Made by a program: the position numbers and the translations under genes. Of a stretch of DNA of 61,325 nt, positions 7,716 to 16,279 are shown piece by piece. How positions within the stretch are numbered: position 1 is the first letter of the stretch; each line of letters begins with the position of its first letter. The DNA is from an uncultured Christensenellaceae bacterium (GTDB taxonomy: Bacteria > Bacillota > Clostridia > Christensenellales > Borkfalkiaceae), in NCBI GenBank assembly GCA_910588465.1, contig CAJUOP010000013.1, positions 1 to 61,325 of the forward strand, given 5' to 3'. A model generated the notes under the pieces. The model was not told the origin of the DNA. It searched no databases and saw only the letters and a program-made list of their open reading frames with translations.

Positions 7716-9116
7716 ATGGAAAAATACTTCGAACGGGCGGTAAACAGCATTGCCGAAAGTATTCGGTTCGATTCTTCGCTTACCGAGAGCGCGCCCGGTA
7801 TGCCCTTCGGAAAGGGCGCTTACGACTGTTTGCGCCATTTTTTATCGCTTGCGGAGGAGCTCGGTTTTCAGACCAACAATTACGACAACTACGTAGGAGA
7901 AGTTCTGTTCGGCGAGGGCGCGGAGGAGTTTGCGATTTTGGCGCACCTCGACGTGGTGCCCGCGGGCAGCGGCTGGAACAAGGATCCGTTCGGCGGAGAA
8001 ATTTCGGAAGGAAAAATTTGGGGACGGGGCGCGGTAGACGATAAGGGACCCGCCGTCTGCTGCCTTTACGCCTTAAAAGCGTTAATGGACGAGGGCTTCG
8101 TTCCGCACAAAAAAATAAAGCTGATCGTGGGCTGTAACGAGGAGGCGGGCTGGGGCTGCATCGAGCACTACAATAAGTGCGCGCATATGCCCGAAACGGG
8201 ATTTTCGCCCGACGCCGACTTCCCCGTGATCTACGCGGAAAAGGGAATTCTGCATTTACGCTTTCACTTCCCCGTCGTCCGTCCGCCCTTCCACTCGTTA
8301 GAGGGCGGAAGCGTGGCGAACATGGTTTGCGACTATTGCGCGGTAACGCCCCGCTCGCTTGCGCGCCTGCATACGGAGGGATTGACGCAGGACGGAAAAC
8401 GTTTTTTCGCACGGGGCAAGAGCGCGCACGGCTCTACGCCCGCGCTGGGAGTAAACGCCATTCAGCCCGTGCTCGAGCTTTTCCGCGAGACGAACGCGAG
8501 CGTCAGGCACGTGCTCGAATGTCTGTTCGACGACGTGCACGGACTGCGCCTGCTGCGCGACGAAACGGGCAGCCTTACCCTTTCGCCCAACATCATCAAA
8601 TTCCGCCGAGGCAATCTCGACGTGGTGTGCGACGTCCGCTATCCCGCCACGCTCTCGTTGAACGAAGTGCTTGCCGAAATCAACAAATTCGGCGTCAAGT
8701 ACGAAACGCTCCACCATCAGGAACCGCTGTATCATGAAAAATCCGACCTTTTGATCGCCACACTTCTCTCCGTCTTTCGGGAATGCACGGGACAAACGTA
8801 CGAACCGGAACAGACCGACAAGCCCGCAGCCGAGCCCGACACGCCGATAAGCACAGAAGAAACGGGACCCGACGAGCGGACGGAGGACGCGGCGGAGGCG
8901 CAGGAATCGGAGCAGGAAGAATCGTTCGACCCCGTTCAGCCGATCGCAATCGGCGGCGGAACGTATGCACGGGCGTTAAAGCACGGTGCGGCGTTCGGTC
9001 CCGAAATGGAGGGCGACGAAGCGGTCGTTCACCAGCCGAACGAATATATCACGCTCGACCGCGTAAAGCTTCTGTTAAAAATTTATAAGACCGCCATCGA
9101 ACGGCTTACCGTTTAA
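7716..9116 (+). CDS. pepV: M20 family dipeptidase (PepV/Sapep-like) with acidic insert
   Basis: Di-zinc peptidase expected to cleave dipeptides in the cytosol. Metal and catalytic residues are in place: HLDVVP (His77), GAVDDKGP (Asp108-Asp109), NEEAGWG (Glu142-Glu143), and the late PIAIGGGTYAR segment with Glu and His in the closing region. ATG at 7716 follows AAGGAG. Residues about 366-405 are a Glu/Asp/Pro/Thr-rich, low-complexity stretch of about 40 aa inserted just before PIAIGGGTYAR, where relatives have a short loop. 466 aa. Family is firm; substrate is inferred. Confidence 0.9.
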   Translation: MEKYFERAVNSIAESIRFDSSLTESAPGMPFGKGAYDCLRHFLSLAEELGFQTNNYDNYVGEVLFGEGAEEFAILAHLDVVPAGSGWNKDPFGGEISEGKIWGRGAVDDKGPAVCCLYALKALMDEGFVPHKKIKLIVGCNEEAGWGCIEHYNKCAHMPETGFSPDADFPVIYAEKGILHLRFHFPVVRPPFHSLEGGSVANMVCDYCAVTPRSLARLHTEGLTQDGKRFFARGKSAHGSTPALGVNAIQPVLELFRETNASVRHVLECLFDDVHGLRLLRDETGSLTLSPNIIKFRRGNLDVVCDVRYPATLSLNEVLAEINKFGVKYETLHHQEPLYHEKSDLLIATLLSVFRECTGQTYEPEQTDKPAAEPDTPISTEETGPDERTEDAAEAQESEQEESFDPVQPIAIGGGTYARALKHGAAFGPEMEGDEAVVHQPNEYITLDRVKLLLKIYKTAIERLTV

Positions 9117-9162
9117 CGGCGGGAATACAAAAACGGCGCCGCGCAAATTTGCGCAATCCTCA

Positions 9163-9242
9163 TCAATAACGGAAAGCTCTCGAACAAAATGTTCGAGAGC
9201 TTTTAAATACAAATTATTTAGAAAGATAAATTGAAATTTAGC
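9163..9242 (+). repeat. Terminator-associated repeat, copy 1
   Basis: From the hairpin onward (GCTCTCGAAC...GTTCGAGAGC, then TTTAGAAAGATAAATTnAAATTTA) this region aligns to 47763-47837 with few differences. The similarity extends past the hairpin, so it is a dispersed element and not simply convergent terminator structure. Confidence 0.6.
9173..9204 (+). terminator. Terminator after pepV
   Basis: AAAGCTCTCGAAC pairs with GTTCGAGAGCTTT followed by T-rich sequence. The same hairpin and about 40 nt of downstream sequence recur at 47765-47837. Confidence 0.8.
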
Positions 9243-9278
9243 ATTTGTATTGTCTTGGCGCGATATTATGTCCAATCC

Positions 9279-9375
9279 GTCATTGCAAGCTGTAGTCGAA
9301 GCAATCCAGAAGTAAATGTTTGGAAAGAGCGGAATAGTCTGGATTGCCGCGGTCGCGTTGCTCCCTCGCAATGAC
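9279..9375. repeat. Nested inverted repeat (GTCATTGC...GCAATGAC)
   Basis: Outer arms GTCATTGC (9279-9286) and GCAATGAC (9368-9375), inner arms GCAATCCAGA (9301-9310) and TCTGGATTGC (9338-9347). This is the form of a dispersed palindromic intergenic element. It lies within the gene-free stretch 9117-9622, which otherwise holds only repeats and no gene that I can support. Confidence 0.7.
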
Positions 9376-9443
9376 AGGGAGGAGCGCGACCTACTGTCAT
9401 TCAGAGGCGCGGCACCGCCGCGCCGTAGGAATCCCACGAACGC
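9350..9443 (+). repeat. 94-bp perfect direct repeat, copy 1
   Basis: Identical base for base to 9515-9608. It includes GTCATTCAGAGGCGCGG and GGAATCCCACGAACGC. The two copies are 165 bp apart start to start. Confidence 0.95.
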
Positions 9444-9497
9444 AGTCCGCCCCTTGCTCCATGGAATTCTTCGCCCCATAAAGGGGCTCAGAATGAC
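9396..9497. repeat. Inverted repeat of GTCATTC family
   Basis: Arms GTCATTCAGAG (9396-9406) and CTCAGAATGAC (9487-9497). Its left arm lies inside the first 94-bp repeat. Confidence 0.6.
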
Positions 9498-9514
9498 AAG
9501 GAAAGGGATTCTTT

Positions 9515-9608
9515 CGGTCGCGTTGCTCCCTCGCAATGACAGGGAGGAGCGCGACCTACTGTCATTCAGAGGCGCGGCACCGCCGCGCCGTAGGAATCCC
9601 ACGAACGC
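9515..9608 (+). repeat. 94-bp perfect direct repeat, copy 2
   Basis: Exact copy of 9350-9443. It ends 15 bp before the stop codon of asnS on the opposite strand. Confidence 0.95.
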
Positions 9609-9622
9609 GCCGTTATAATCGG

Positions 9623-10993
9623 TCACATAATATTGTTTACCCAGCGGGGGAAGAGCGTTACGTCGCGGATATTGTCGATGCCCGTCACGTACATGACGAA
9701 CCTCTCGAACCCGAGCCCGAATCCGCTGTGCGGCACGCTACCGAACAGGCGCAGATCGAGATACTGCTTATATGCCGACAAGTCCATATTCCGCTCTTTC
9801 ATGGCGGAAACCAACTTGTCGTAGTCCGCTTCGCGCTCGCTGCACCCGATGATCTCGCCAATGCCGGGCACCAGCAAATCGGTTGCGGCAACCGTCTTTC
9901 CGTCGGCGTTCTGCTTCATATAAAACGACTTGATCCCCTTGGGATAATCGGTCACGAACACGGGCTTTTTAAAATGTACCTCGGTAAGATACTTTTCGTG
10001 CTCGGTCTGCAGGTCGCACCCCCACTCCACGGGGAACTGAAAATCCGCGTCAGCTTTTTGCAAAAGCGCGATCGCGTCGGTATACGTGCATACGGCAAAG
10101 TCGCTGTTTAAAACGTGCGTCAGCTTGTCCTTTAATCCCTTTTCCATAAACGCGTCGAAAAAGTCGATTTCGGCGGGACACTCTTCCAGCACGGCGCGGA
10201 TCAGATATTTGATCATGTCCTCCGCGATTTCGATAATGTCGGGGAGCTCTGCAAACGCCACCTCGGGCTCGATATGCCAGAACTCGGACAAGTGGCGGGT
10301 GGTGTTGGACTTTTCCGCACGAAAAGAAGGTCCGAAGGTGTAAATTTTAGAAAACGCCATAGCGGCGACTTCCCCTTCCAGCTGTCCCGAAACGGACAGC
10401 CCCGCGCGCCTGCCGAAAAAGTCGTTTTTATGGAACTCCTCCTCCGAAGCCGCCTTCGCGTTCCAGCTCTGCGCGGTCACGCGGAACATTTCGCCCGCGC
10501 CCTCGCAGTCGCTCGCAGTGATCAGGGGCGTGTTCACGTAATAATATCTGCGCTCGTGGAAGTAACGGTGCACCGCCTGCGCCGCCACCGAACGCACGCG
10601 GAACACCGCGTTAAAGGTATTCGTGCGCAGTCTTAAATGGGGAACGGTGCGCAAAAATTCCAGGGTGGTGCGCTTTTTCTGAATGGGATATTCGGGCGGG
10701 CATTTGCCCAAAAGGGACACCTCGCGGGCGTTCAACTCCACGCCGTCCCCCTTAAAGGCTTTTACGACTTCACCCGAAACGCTCACAGAAGCCCCGCACT
10801 TAAAGCACTCGGGGTCGGGCGAAAGCACGTTTTTGTCGATGACGACCTGTAAACGCGGAAAGCTCGTCCCGTCCGCAAGCTCTAAAAAGGCAACCGCCGC
10901 AGAATCGCGCGAGGTGCGCACCCAGCCGCAGACGGTTACCGTTTTGCCGAGCATACCGCCCGCCAACACCTCGTAAATGTCCGTATGTTTCAT
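9623..10993 (-). CDS. asnS: Asparaginyl-tRNA synthetase
   Basis: Class IIb synthetase charging tRNA-Asn. The 456-aa protein has an N-terminal OB-fold anticodon domain (residues 15-100, VTVCGWVRTSRDS) and the class II core. Motif 2 region is FRAEKSNTTRHLSEFWHIEPE; motif 3 is GFGLGFERFVMYVTG. That N-terminal fold plus the FRAEKSNTTRHL form favours AsnRS over AspRS or LysRS. AAGGAG precedes the ATG, which overlaps the PHP-protein stop (ATGA). Third gene of proS-PHP-asnS. The end lies against the 94-bp repeats. Confidence 0.96.
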   Translation of the reverse strand: MKHTDIYEVLAGGMLGKTVTVCGWVRTSRDSAAVAFLELADGTSFPRLQVVIDKNVLSPDPECFKCGASVSVSGEVVKAFKGDGVELNAREVSLLGKCPPEYPIQKKRTTLEFLRTVPHLRLRTNTFNAVFRVRSVAAQAVHRYFHERRYYYVNTPLITASDCEGAGEMFRVTAQSWNAKAASEEEFHKNDFFGRRAGLSVSGQLEGEVAAMAFSKIYTFGPSFRAEKSNTTRHLSEFWHIEPEVAFAELPDIIEIAEDMIKYLIRAVLEECPAEIDFFDAFMEKGLKDKLTHVLNSDFAVCTYTDAIALLQKADADFQFPVEWGCDLQTEHEKYLTEVHFKKPVFVTDYPKGIKSFYMKQNADGKTVAATDLLVPGIGEIIGCSEREADYDKLVSAMKERNMDLSAYKQYLDLRLFGSVPHSGFGLGFERFVMYVTGIDNIRDVTLFPRWVNNIM

Positions 10994-11676
10994 ATCGTCT
11001 CCTTATCCGCCGTGACAAAGTATTTGCCCTCGCCGCGCAGCACGCGGGCGGCAAACTCCTTGCCCGTCGCAATTTTCGTTTTGAATTCCATTCCCGCAAG
11101 CGCCTTCTGCCCCTTGCCGTGAATGTCCGAGCCCGCAAACCCGATCAGCCCGTACGCGTCCGCCAAAATCTCCGCAAGTCGATTCGTCCGCTCGTCGCGG
11201 CAGGCGTTCACGACCTCCATACCGTCCACGTTCGAAGGGAACAGGCGGATGTGATCGATATAAGAAGCCTCCCTGTACGGGTGCGCCTGCACGACAAGTC
11301 CGCCCTCTTTGCGGACAAATTCGCAAAATTCGCTCGTCTTGATCTCCATCACTTCGGGATGCGAGATCAGCCAGTCCTCCTCCAACCCGTACACCAGAAA
11401 ATCGGTGCCGCGGTAGGAATATTCGAAGCCGAAAAACACGTCCAGTCCCGTTCCCTCGGCTTGCGCTTTTACGGCGCGGTACCCCTGCATAAACGTTTTC
11501 ACGCGCTCCGCCCACGGAAGCTCCGCGGGCACCGTGGTATTCCCGTTTAAAAAATGATCGGTAACGAACACCCCCGCGTAACCGAGACGCGTATATTTTT
11601 CCACGATCTCCTCGGGCTGAAACACCGAGCATGCACTGGTGATTGCGGTGTGCAGGTGCGTTTCATAACGGTACAT
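10990..11676 (-). CDS. PHP domain metal-dependent phosphoesterase
   Basis: Small PHP-domain hydrolase (228 aa) with HLHT near the N-terminus, VTDHF, VQAHPYR and GSDIH, the His/Asp set that binds the metal cluster. The family acts on phosphate esters or nucleotides (relatives include RNase AM/TrpH and histidinol phosphatases); the substrate here is not predictable. ATG at 11676 lies 1 nt after the proS stop, and a longer upstream frame would overlap proS heavily. It sits between two synthetase genes in one operon. Confidence 0.85.
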   Translation of the reverse strand: MYRYETHLHTAITSACSVFQPEEIVEKYTRLGYAGVFVTDHFLNGNTTVPAELPWAERVKTFMQGYRAVKAQAEGTGLDVFFGFEYSYRGTDFLVYGLEEDWLISHPEVMEIKTSEFCEFVRKEGGLVVQAHPYREASYIDHIRLFPSNVDGMEVVNACRDERTNRLAEILADAYGLIGFAGSDIHGKGQKALAGMEFKTKIATGKEFAARVLRGEGKYFVTADKETI

Positions 11677-11677
11677 C

Positions 11678-13105
11678 TCAGTACGCCCTCGCAAAAAATA
11701 CCGTGCGTTCGGACTTCTTTCCGCACGCGACGCACGTTTTTGCGGTGTTGTTTCCATCCATGACCCGCGCGGTCGCCTGCGCGAATTCCTTTACCTTGTC
11801 CTCGCACGCGCGGCAGCCGCACCAGCCCGCCCGCACGAAGTTCCCCTTGTTCACGCCGTCTAAAAGCTCTTCGAGCGTATCCGCATTCACGATGCGCTCG
11901 TTCATGCGCTTTTTCGCCTTTTCGTACATATTCACTGCGATTTCGTGCAGCAGCGCGGGAACGCTCTTTGCGGCGCCGTCCAGCGCAAACTCGCACTTTT
12001 CGAGGGTGTCTCTGCGCGCGCAGAGGAATTTCCCCGCCTCGATATCGCGCGGGCCCAGCTCGATACGGACGGGCACGCCCTTCATTTCCCATTCGTTGAA
12101 TTTCCAGCCGGGGGAATTGTCGCTGTCGTCCAGAACGACGCGTACGCCCGCCTGCGCGAGCTTTTCTTTTAACGCGCGGCAGGCTTCGAGTACGCCCTCT
12201 TTTTTGGACGCGATGGGTACGATGACCGCCTGCACGGGCGCGACCACGGGAGGCATTACCAAGCCCCGCTCGTCGCCGTGCGTCATAATGAGCGCGCCGA
12301 TCAAGCGCGTGGAAACCCCGAACGACATGGTATAGCCGTATTTCTGCGCGCCGTCCTTATCCGTAAACTTAATATCGAACGCCTTGGAAAAGTTCTGTCC
12401 CAGATAGTGCGAGGTGCCCGACTGCAAGCTCTTTCCGTCGTGCATCATGGCTTCCATGCCGTAGGTGGCAACGGCGCCCGCAAACTTCTCCTTTTCCGTT
12501 TTTTTGCCCGTGAGCACGGGCATGGAAAGGCAGGTGCGCGCGAATTCCTCGTACACCCGCAGCATTTTCTGCGTTTCCTCCTCCGCCTCTTCCTCGGAGG
12601 CGAACACGGAGTGCCCCTCCTGCCATAAAAATTCGCTCGTTCTCAAAAACGGGCGGGTGGTCTTTTCCCACCGCATGACGTTCGCCCACTGGTTCATTCT
12701 CAGCGGAAGATCGCGCCAGCTCTCGATCCACTTCCCGTACATGGTCCCGATGATCGTTTCGGAGGTGGGACGGATGCACAGCGGCTCGGCAAGCTTTTCT
12801 CCGCCCGCGTGCGTTACGACGGCGACCTCGGGCGCGAAGCCCTCCACGTGCTCCGCCTCCTTGGTCATAAAGCTCATGGGAATGAGCAGCGGAAAGTATG
12901 CGTTGGAATACCCGTTCTCCCGAAAGCGAACGTTAAACTCGTTTTGAATATTCTCCCACACGGCGTATCCGTACGGACGGATGACCATCGTGCCCTTTAC
13001 GGGACCGTAATCGACCAGCTGCGTTTTTAACACCACGTCCGAATACCATTGCGGAAAGTCCGTTTCGATATCTGCGATCTGCGAAACAAATTGATCCTTC
13101 GCCAT
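11678..13105 (-). CDS. proS: Prolyl-tRNA synthetase (short, eukaryote/archaea-like type)
   Basis: Class II synthetase charging tRNA-Pro. At 475 aa it is the short ProS form that lacks the bacterial editing insertion and has a C-terminal extension ending in a Cys-rich zinc region (CGCRACED...CVACGKKSERTVFFARAY). Motif 1 lies near VDYGPVKGTMVIRPYG; motif 2 has RWEKTTRPFLRTSEFLWQEGH. ATG at 13105 follows GGAGAG; an in-frame TTG four codons upstream is less likely. First gene of the operon. Confidence 0.95.
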   Translation of the reverse strand: MAKDQFVSQIADIETDFPQWYSDVVLKTQLVDYGPVKGTMVIRPYGYAVWENIQNEFNVRFRENGYSNAYFPLLIPMSFMTKEAEHVEGFAPEVAVVTHAGGEKLAEPLCIRPTSETIIGTMYGKWIESWRDLPLRMNQWANVMRWEKTTRPFLRTSEFLWQEGHSVFASEEEAEEETQKMLRVYEEFARTCLSMPVLTGKKTEKEKFAGAVATYGMEAMMHDGKSLQSGTSHYLGQNFSKAFDIKFTDKDGAQKYGYTMSFGVSTRLIGALIMTHGDERGLVMPPVVAPVQAVIVPIASKKEGVLEACRALKEKLAQAGVRVVLDDSDNSPGWKFNEWEMKGVPVRIELGPRDIEAGKFLCARRDTLEKCEFALDGAAKSVPALLHEIAVNMYEKAKKRMNERIVNADTLEELLDGVNKGNFVRAGWCGCRACEDKVKEFAQATARVMDGNNTAKTCVACGKKSERTVFFARAY

Positions 13106-13124
13106 AATTCTCTCCAAAAAATAA

Positions 13125-13163
13125 GATATGGTACATTATACCATATCTTTTTTGTTTCGTCTA
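13125..13163 (-). promoter_or_regulatory. proS promoter inside an inverted repeat
   Basis: Minus strand: TAGACG (13163-13158), 17 bp, TATAAT (13140-13135) with extended TG. The -10 box falls within the perfect palindrome GATATGGTA-N5-TACCATATC (13125-13147). The palindrome could be an operator or form a 5' mRNA hairpin. Confidence 0.65.
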
Positions 13164-13206
13164 TTGTTTCAGGGATTTTCGATAAAAATATTTCCCCGAT
13201 CGTGAC

Positions 13207-15183
13207 TCAGCAGCCGCGGCTGCCGCCGCCTCCGCCGCCTCCGCCCGAAGAACCGCCTCCGCCGCCTCCCCCGCCGTGAGAGCCGCCGCCCGAGGAGGAA
13301 GAGAGCGTCCGCGAAAAGCTCGAGAACCCGACGACGGAAACGTTGCGCATCCAGTCGGGCATCGACAGCTGCAGCGAGGAGTAACGCTTCATTACCTTGT
13401 CGCCGATTTTCATCATTAGGCAATAGGGAATGATATGCGAAAAATAGTCGGGATCCTCGTTGAACAGCATTTCGATGCGATCCAGCTCCGCCGTAAGAAT
13501 AAAGCGCTTAAACCCGCGCAAGAGTCCGAGCTGCCGTTCCGCCTCGGGCGTGCGACGCTTTAAAAAGTGCAGCAGCACGAGCCCGAGCGCCCAAATCGCG
13601 ATCGCCAGCCAGAACAGCCCCGCGTAATCGTAACGGGACATATAGAACAAGCCGTAGAGCACGCCGCACGGAAGCGCCGTAAACGCGACGGGGAATATAT
13701 ACGCAATCCCCGTCATAAACGAGCGCGCCTGCAACGCCCCCACGATCGTGCCCGCCGTAATAAACACGAAAAAGAACAGCGGAAGCGCCGTAAGCGAAAG
13801 GATACAGTAATAAATCACCGTCATTAAAAAGGGCACGAGCGCAAATACCGTCATGAGAAAATGCGCAAGTCCGTTCCCCTTTTTCAACGGATCGGGAACG
13901 TTGGCGCGAGCCGTCAATCCGCGCAGCGCCAGGTGCATATAATACGACCGATTGTATTTGCTTAAAAAATTCGTGCTCTTCCGCATTTCCTTGGTCGAAA
14001 ATACGTCTCCGTTCTCCTTGTTCGGGAACACGGCGTTAAAGTAGCTCTTCTCCTCCTCTTCCGCGGAATCGGAAATATTTTTCAGTTTAAACAGAATCAG
14101 ATCCTTTTTGCCGTCCTGTACGATTTTCACGTACCCGTCGTCCGCCCACTGCGCGATTACCGCCGCGGCGTCGTTTTCTCTCGCATTGCCGTACCAAATC
14201 GCGGAGGCGCGCATAACGCGGATATCCTTGGGCGGCGCAAGCTCGACCTGCTCGACGGGCTTGCGCGGACAGTACAGATAAAACAATACGCCGATTCCCG
14301 CGAGTGCGGCAAGCGCGGCGGCAAAGAACAGCCAGTAATACCAAAAGTACAGTCCGCCCGAAAGCTCGAAATAGCCGTCGGGTAAGAGCACCTGCACGGT
14401 ATAGCCCTTATTGTCGCTCATGGGCTCCGCGTGCAAGCTGATCTTAGTCCCGTCAAAGGCATAGCTCTCGCCGCGCGCCGCCGAAGGGATCCAGGGTTTT
14501 TTCTCGTTGGTGCGGAAGGTGACGTTTTTTGCGGAAAGCTCCGTCCCCTCGGGAAAGGTAACGACGGCGGTAAACGTCCGCGTAAACGACATGGCGTACC
14601 CCAACACGTCGAACGTGAAATCGTCGTATCCGCTCACCTTATCCTCGCTCATGTCGTACACGTAGGAAAGGGCAAAATCGTGGTAGCCCGCGGCTTCGTT
14701 TTTCTCTTCCGCGCTCTGGTCGGTCGCCTCGAAATAGGACTGGTCGGCTTTTTGCATTTTGACCGAGAAAAATTCGCCGTTCGAATAGTAGCCCTGCGTC
14801 ACCTTTGCGGGCTTTCCGTCGATGGTAACTTCCACGTCCGAAAGATTCGCCAGGTAACGCTCCCCGCTCTCCTTCTTTCCGTCGATCACGCGCGTCGTCA
14901 AAGATATACGCTGTATGTCGCGGATGATGCCCGTATTCTCGCCGCCGCGTAAAAACCCGACCTGGATATTTTCCCGAACGGCAAAGGTCTTGTCTTTCCG
15001 CACGTCTATTTGAACGTCGACGCGCTCGAACCACCAGTTTGTGTCGATATAATAATCGCCCTGCTCTTCGTCGTAATAGGAATTCGCGGAAGCCGAGCGG
15101 GCGGGCGAAAACGCAAAAACGGCGCAGGCAAACACCGACGCCGATAATATGCAACCTAAAATAACAGAAAGTAACCGTTTCAT
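13207..15183 (-). CDS. DUF2207 domain membrane protein with Gly/Ser-rich tail
   Basis: 658 aa. A signal peptide (residues 1-30) is followed by an extracytoplasmic DUF2207 domain (about 35-265). A membrane segment comes next (about 277-300), then a cytosolic part and two or three further membrane helices (about 450-520). The C-terminus is GGGSHGGGGGGGGSSGGG-like and ends in Cys, typical of many DUF2207 proteins. Function is unknown; DUF2207 proteins are presumed envelope proteins. The start lies 2 nt after the degV stop, so the two are co-transcribed. Confidence 0.85.
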   Translation of the reverse strand: MKRLLSVILGCILSASVFACAVFAFSPARSASANSYYDEEQGDYYIDTNWWFERVDVQIDVRKDKTFAVRENIQVGFLRGGENTGIIRDIQRISLTTRVIDGKKESGERYLANLSDVEVTIDGKPAKVTQGYYSNGEFFSVKMQKADQSYFEATDQSAEEKNEAAGYHDFALSYVYDMSEDKVSGYDDFTFDVLGYAMSFTRTFTAVVTFPEGTELSAKNVTFRTNEKKPWIPSAARGESYAFDGTKISLHAEPMSDNKGYTVQVLLPDGYFELSGGLYFWYYWLFFAAALAALAGIGVLFYLYCPRKPVEQVELAPPKDIRVMRASAIWYGNARENDAAAVIAQWADDGYVKIVQDGKKDLILFKLKNISDSAEEEEKSYFNAVFPNKENGDVFSTKEMRKSTNFLSKYNRSYYMHLALRGLTARANVPDPLKKGNGLAHFLMTVFALVPFLMTVIYYCILSLTALPLFFFVFITAGTIVGALQARSFMTGIAYIFPVAFTALPCGVLYGLFYMSRYDYAGLFWLAIAIWALGLVLLHFLKRRTPEAERQLGLLRGFKRFILTAELDRIEMLFNEDPDYFSHIIPYCLMMKIGDKVMKRYSSLQLSMPDWMRNVSVVGFSSFSRTLSSSSGGGSHGGGGGGGGSSGGGGGGGGSRGC

Positions 15184-15185
15184 GA

Positions 15186-16076
15186 TTAAAACTCGTTCCG
15201 TTCGCTCCTTGAAATATAGCCCAGCGCAAACGCGCCCGGTCCCACGTGCGAGCCGATCACGGGACCCATGATCTGCATAAACGGCTCGATCCCGAACCGC
15301 ACGCGCACGTAGGTGGCAAGCTCTTCCGCAACCGCCTCGTTGCCCGTATGCACCACGAACACGTAGTTATGCTCGTCGGGACCCTCCGCTTCCATTCTGT
15401 CTTTAATGTAAGAGACCGCCTTTTTCACTCCGCGCACCTTGTCGCGCACAAAGAGCTTTCCCTGTTTGTCGAACGAGATAATCGGCTTAATGCCGAGCAC
15501 GCCGCCGATCGCAGCCGCCGCGCCGGAGATCCGCCCGCCCTTCTTTAAATACTGCAAATCGTCCGCCACGATAAAGTGCTGGATGCGCAGACGAAGCGAA
15601 TTCACATGGTCGTAAGTTTCCTGCAAGCCCTTGCCGTCGTTGCGCCATTGAAGCGCGATGCGTACGAGCGCGCCGCAGCCCACCGTGGTGGTAAGCGGGT
15701 CGAGCACCAGCAGATTGAACTTGGGATATTCCTTTTTCACGTCGGCGGCGGCTTGCTCCGCCACCTCGTGCGTGCGCGCCAGCCCCGAAGAAATGGTAAA
15801 GTGCAGCACGTCCTCCGCGCCCTCCTTCGCCATGCGGACGAAGTGCTCGAAATGCGCTTCGTAGTTGAGCATCGCCGTCTTGGAAAACGCACCCGCGCGC
15901 AGCTCGTTGTAAAAATCAACGTACTGCTGATATTCGGTGAATTCATCCAACCGCTCTTCCATCACGCCGTTTTTTTCCACGTTGAACGTGAGCGGCACAA
16001 ACTTAATATCGTTTGCCTGAATAAAGTCGTGATACAGATCGCAGGTCGAATCGACGGACAGAGTAAATTTATTCAT
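15186..16076 (-). CDS. degV: DegV family fatty-acid-binding protein
   Basis: DegV/FakB-like protein (296 aa). FakB proteins bind a fatty acid and present it to the kinase FakA for phospholipid synthesis. Signatures are DSTCDL near the N-terminus, TISSGLARTHEVA, the DDLQYLKKGGRISG loop and KPIISFDKQGKL. No FakA gene is nearby. ATG at 16076 is chosen because GGAGG lies 8 nt upstream; an earlier ATG is too close to it. Preceded by a strong promoter; followed by the DUF2207 gene. Confidence 0.92.
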   Translation of the reverse strand: MNKFTLSVDSTCDLYHDFIQANDIKFVPLTFNVEKNGVMEERLDEFTEYQQYVDFYNELRAGAFSKTAMLNYEAHFEHFVRMAKEGAEDVLHFTISSGLARTHEVAEQAAADVKKEYPKFNLLVLDPLTTTVGCGALVRIALQWRNDGKGLQETYDHVNSLRLRIQHFIVADDLQYLKKGGRISGAAAAIGGVLGIKPIISFDKQGKLFVRDKVRGVKKAVSYIKDRMEAEGPDEHNYVFVVHTGNEAVAEELATYVRVRFGIEPFMQIMGPVIGSHVGPGAFALGYISRSERNEF

Positions 16077-16104
16077 GAACATATCCTCCGCAAATGTAAC
16101 TTTT

Positions 16105-16133
16105 ATTATATCACGTTTTTCCGCATTTGGCAA
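16105..16133 (-). promoter_or_regulatory. Promoter of degV operon
   Basis: TTGCCA (16133-16128), 17 bp, TATAAT (16110-16105) with TG upstream. Confidence 0.85.
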
Positions 16134-16210
16134 GAAAATTGAAACAATTTACTTTTCGGCGGACAAAGAAAAATTTTTTTGCCCGATTTCGGTTTTTCTT
16201 TCTAAAATCC

Positions 16211-16239
16211 TTGAAAAAACGCGCGCTTTTCTGTATAAT
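16211..16239 (+). promoter_or_regulatory. Promoter of phosphohexomutase-transketolase operon
   Basis: TTGAAA (16211-16216), 17 bp, TATAAT (16234-16239), upstream of the ATG at 16280. Confidence 0.85.
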
Positions 16240-16279
16240 ATGAATCGGCGGTAAAAAAGATCCGCCTTACGGGACACAC

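Noticed and set aside
9117..9622. Possible small genes in the repeat island
   Set aside because: All frames here translate the GTCATTC repeats; no ribosome site or family match.
13207..13290. Gly-codon repeats as a possible noncoding repeat or assembly artefact
   Set aside because: They encode the normal Gly/Ser-rich tail of DUF2207 proteins.
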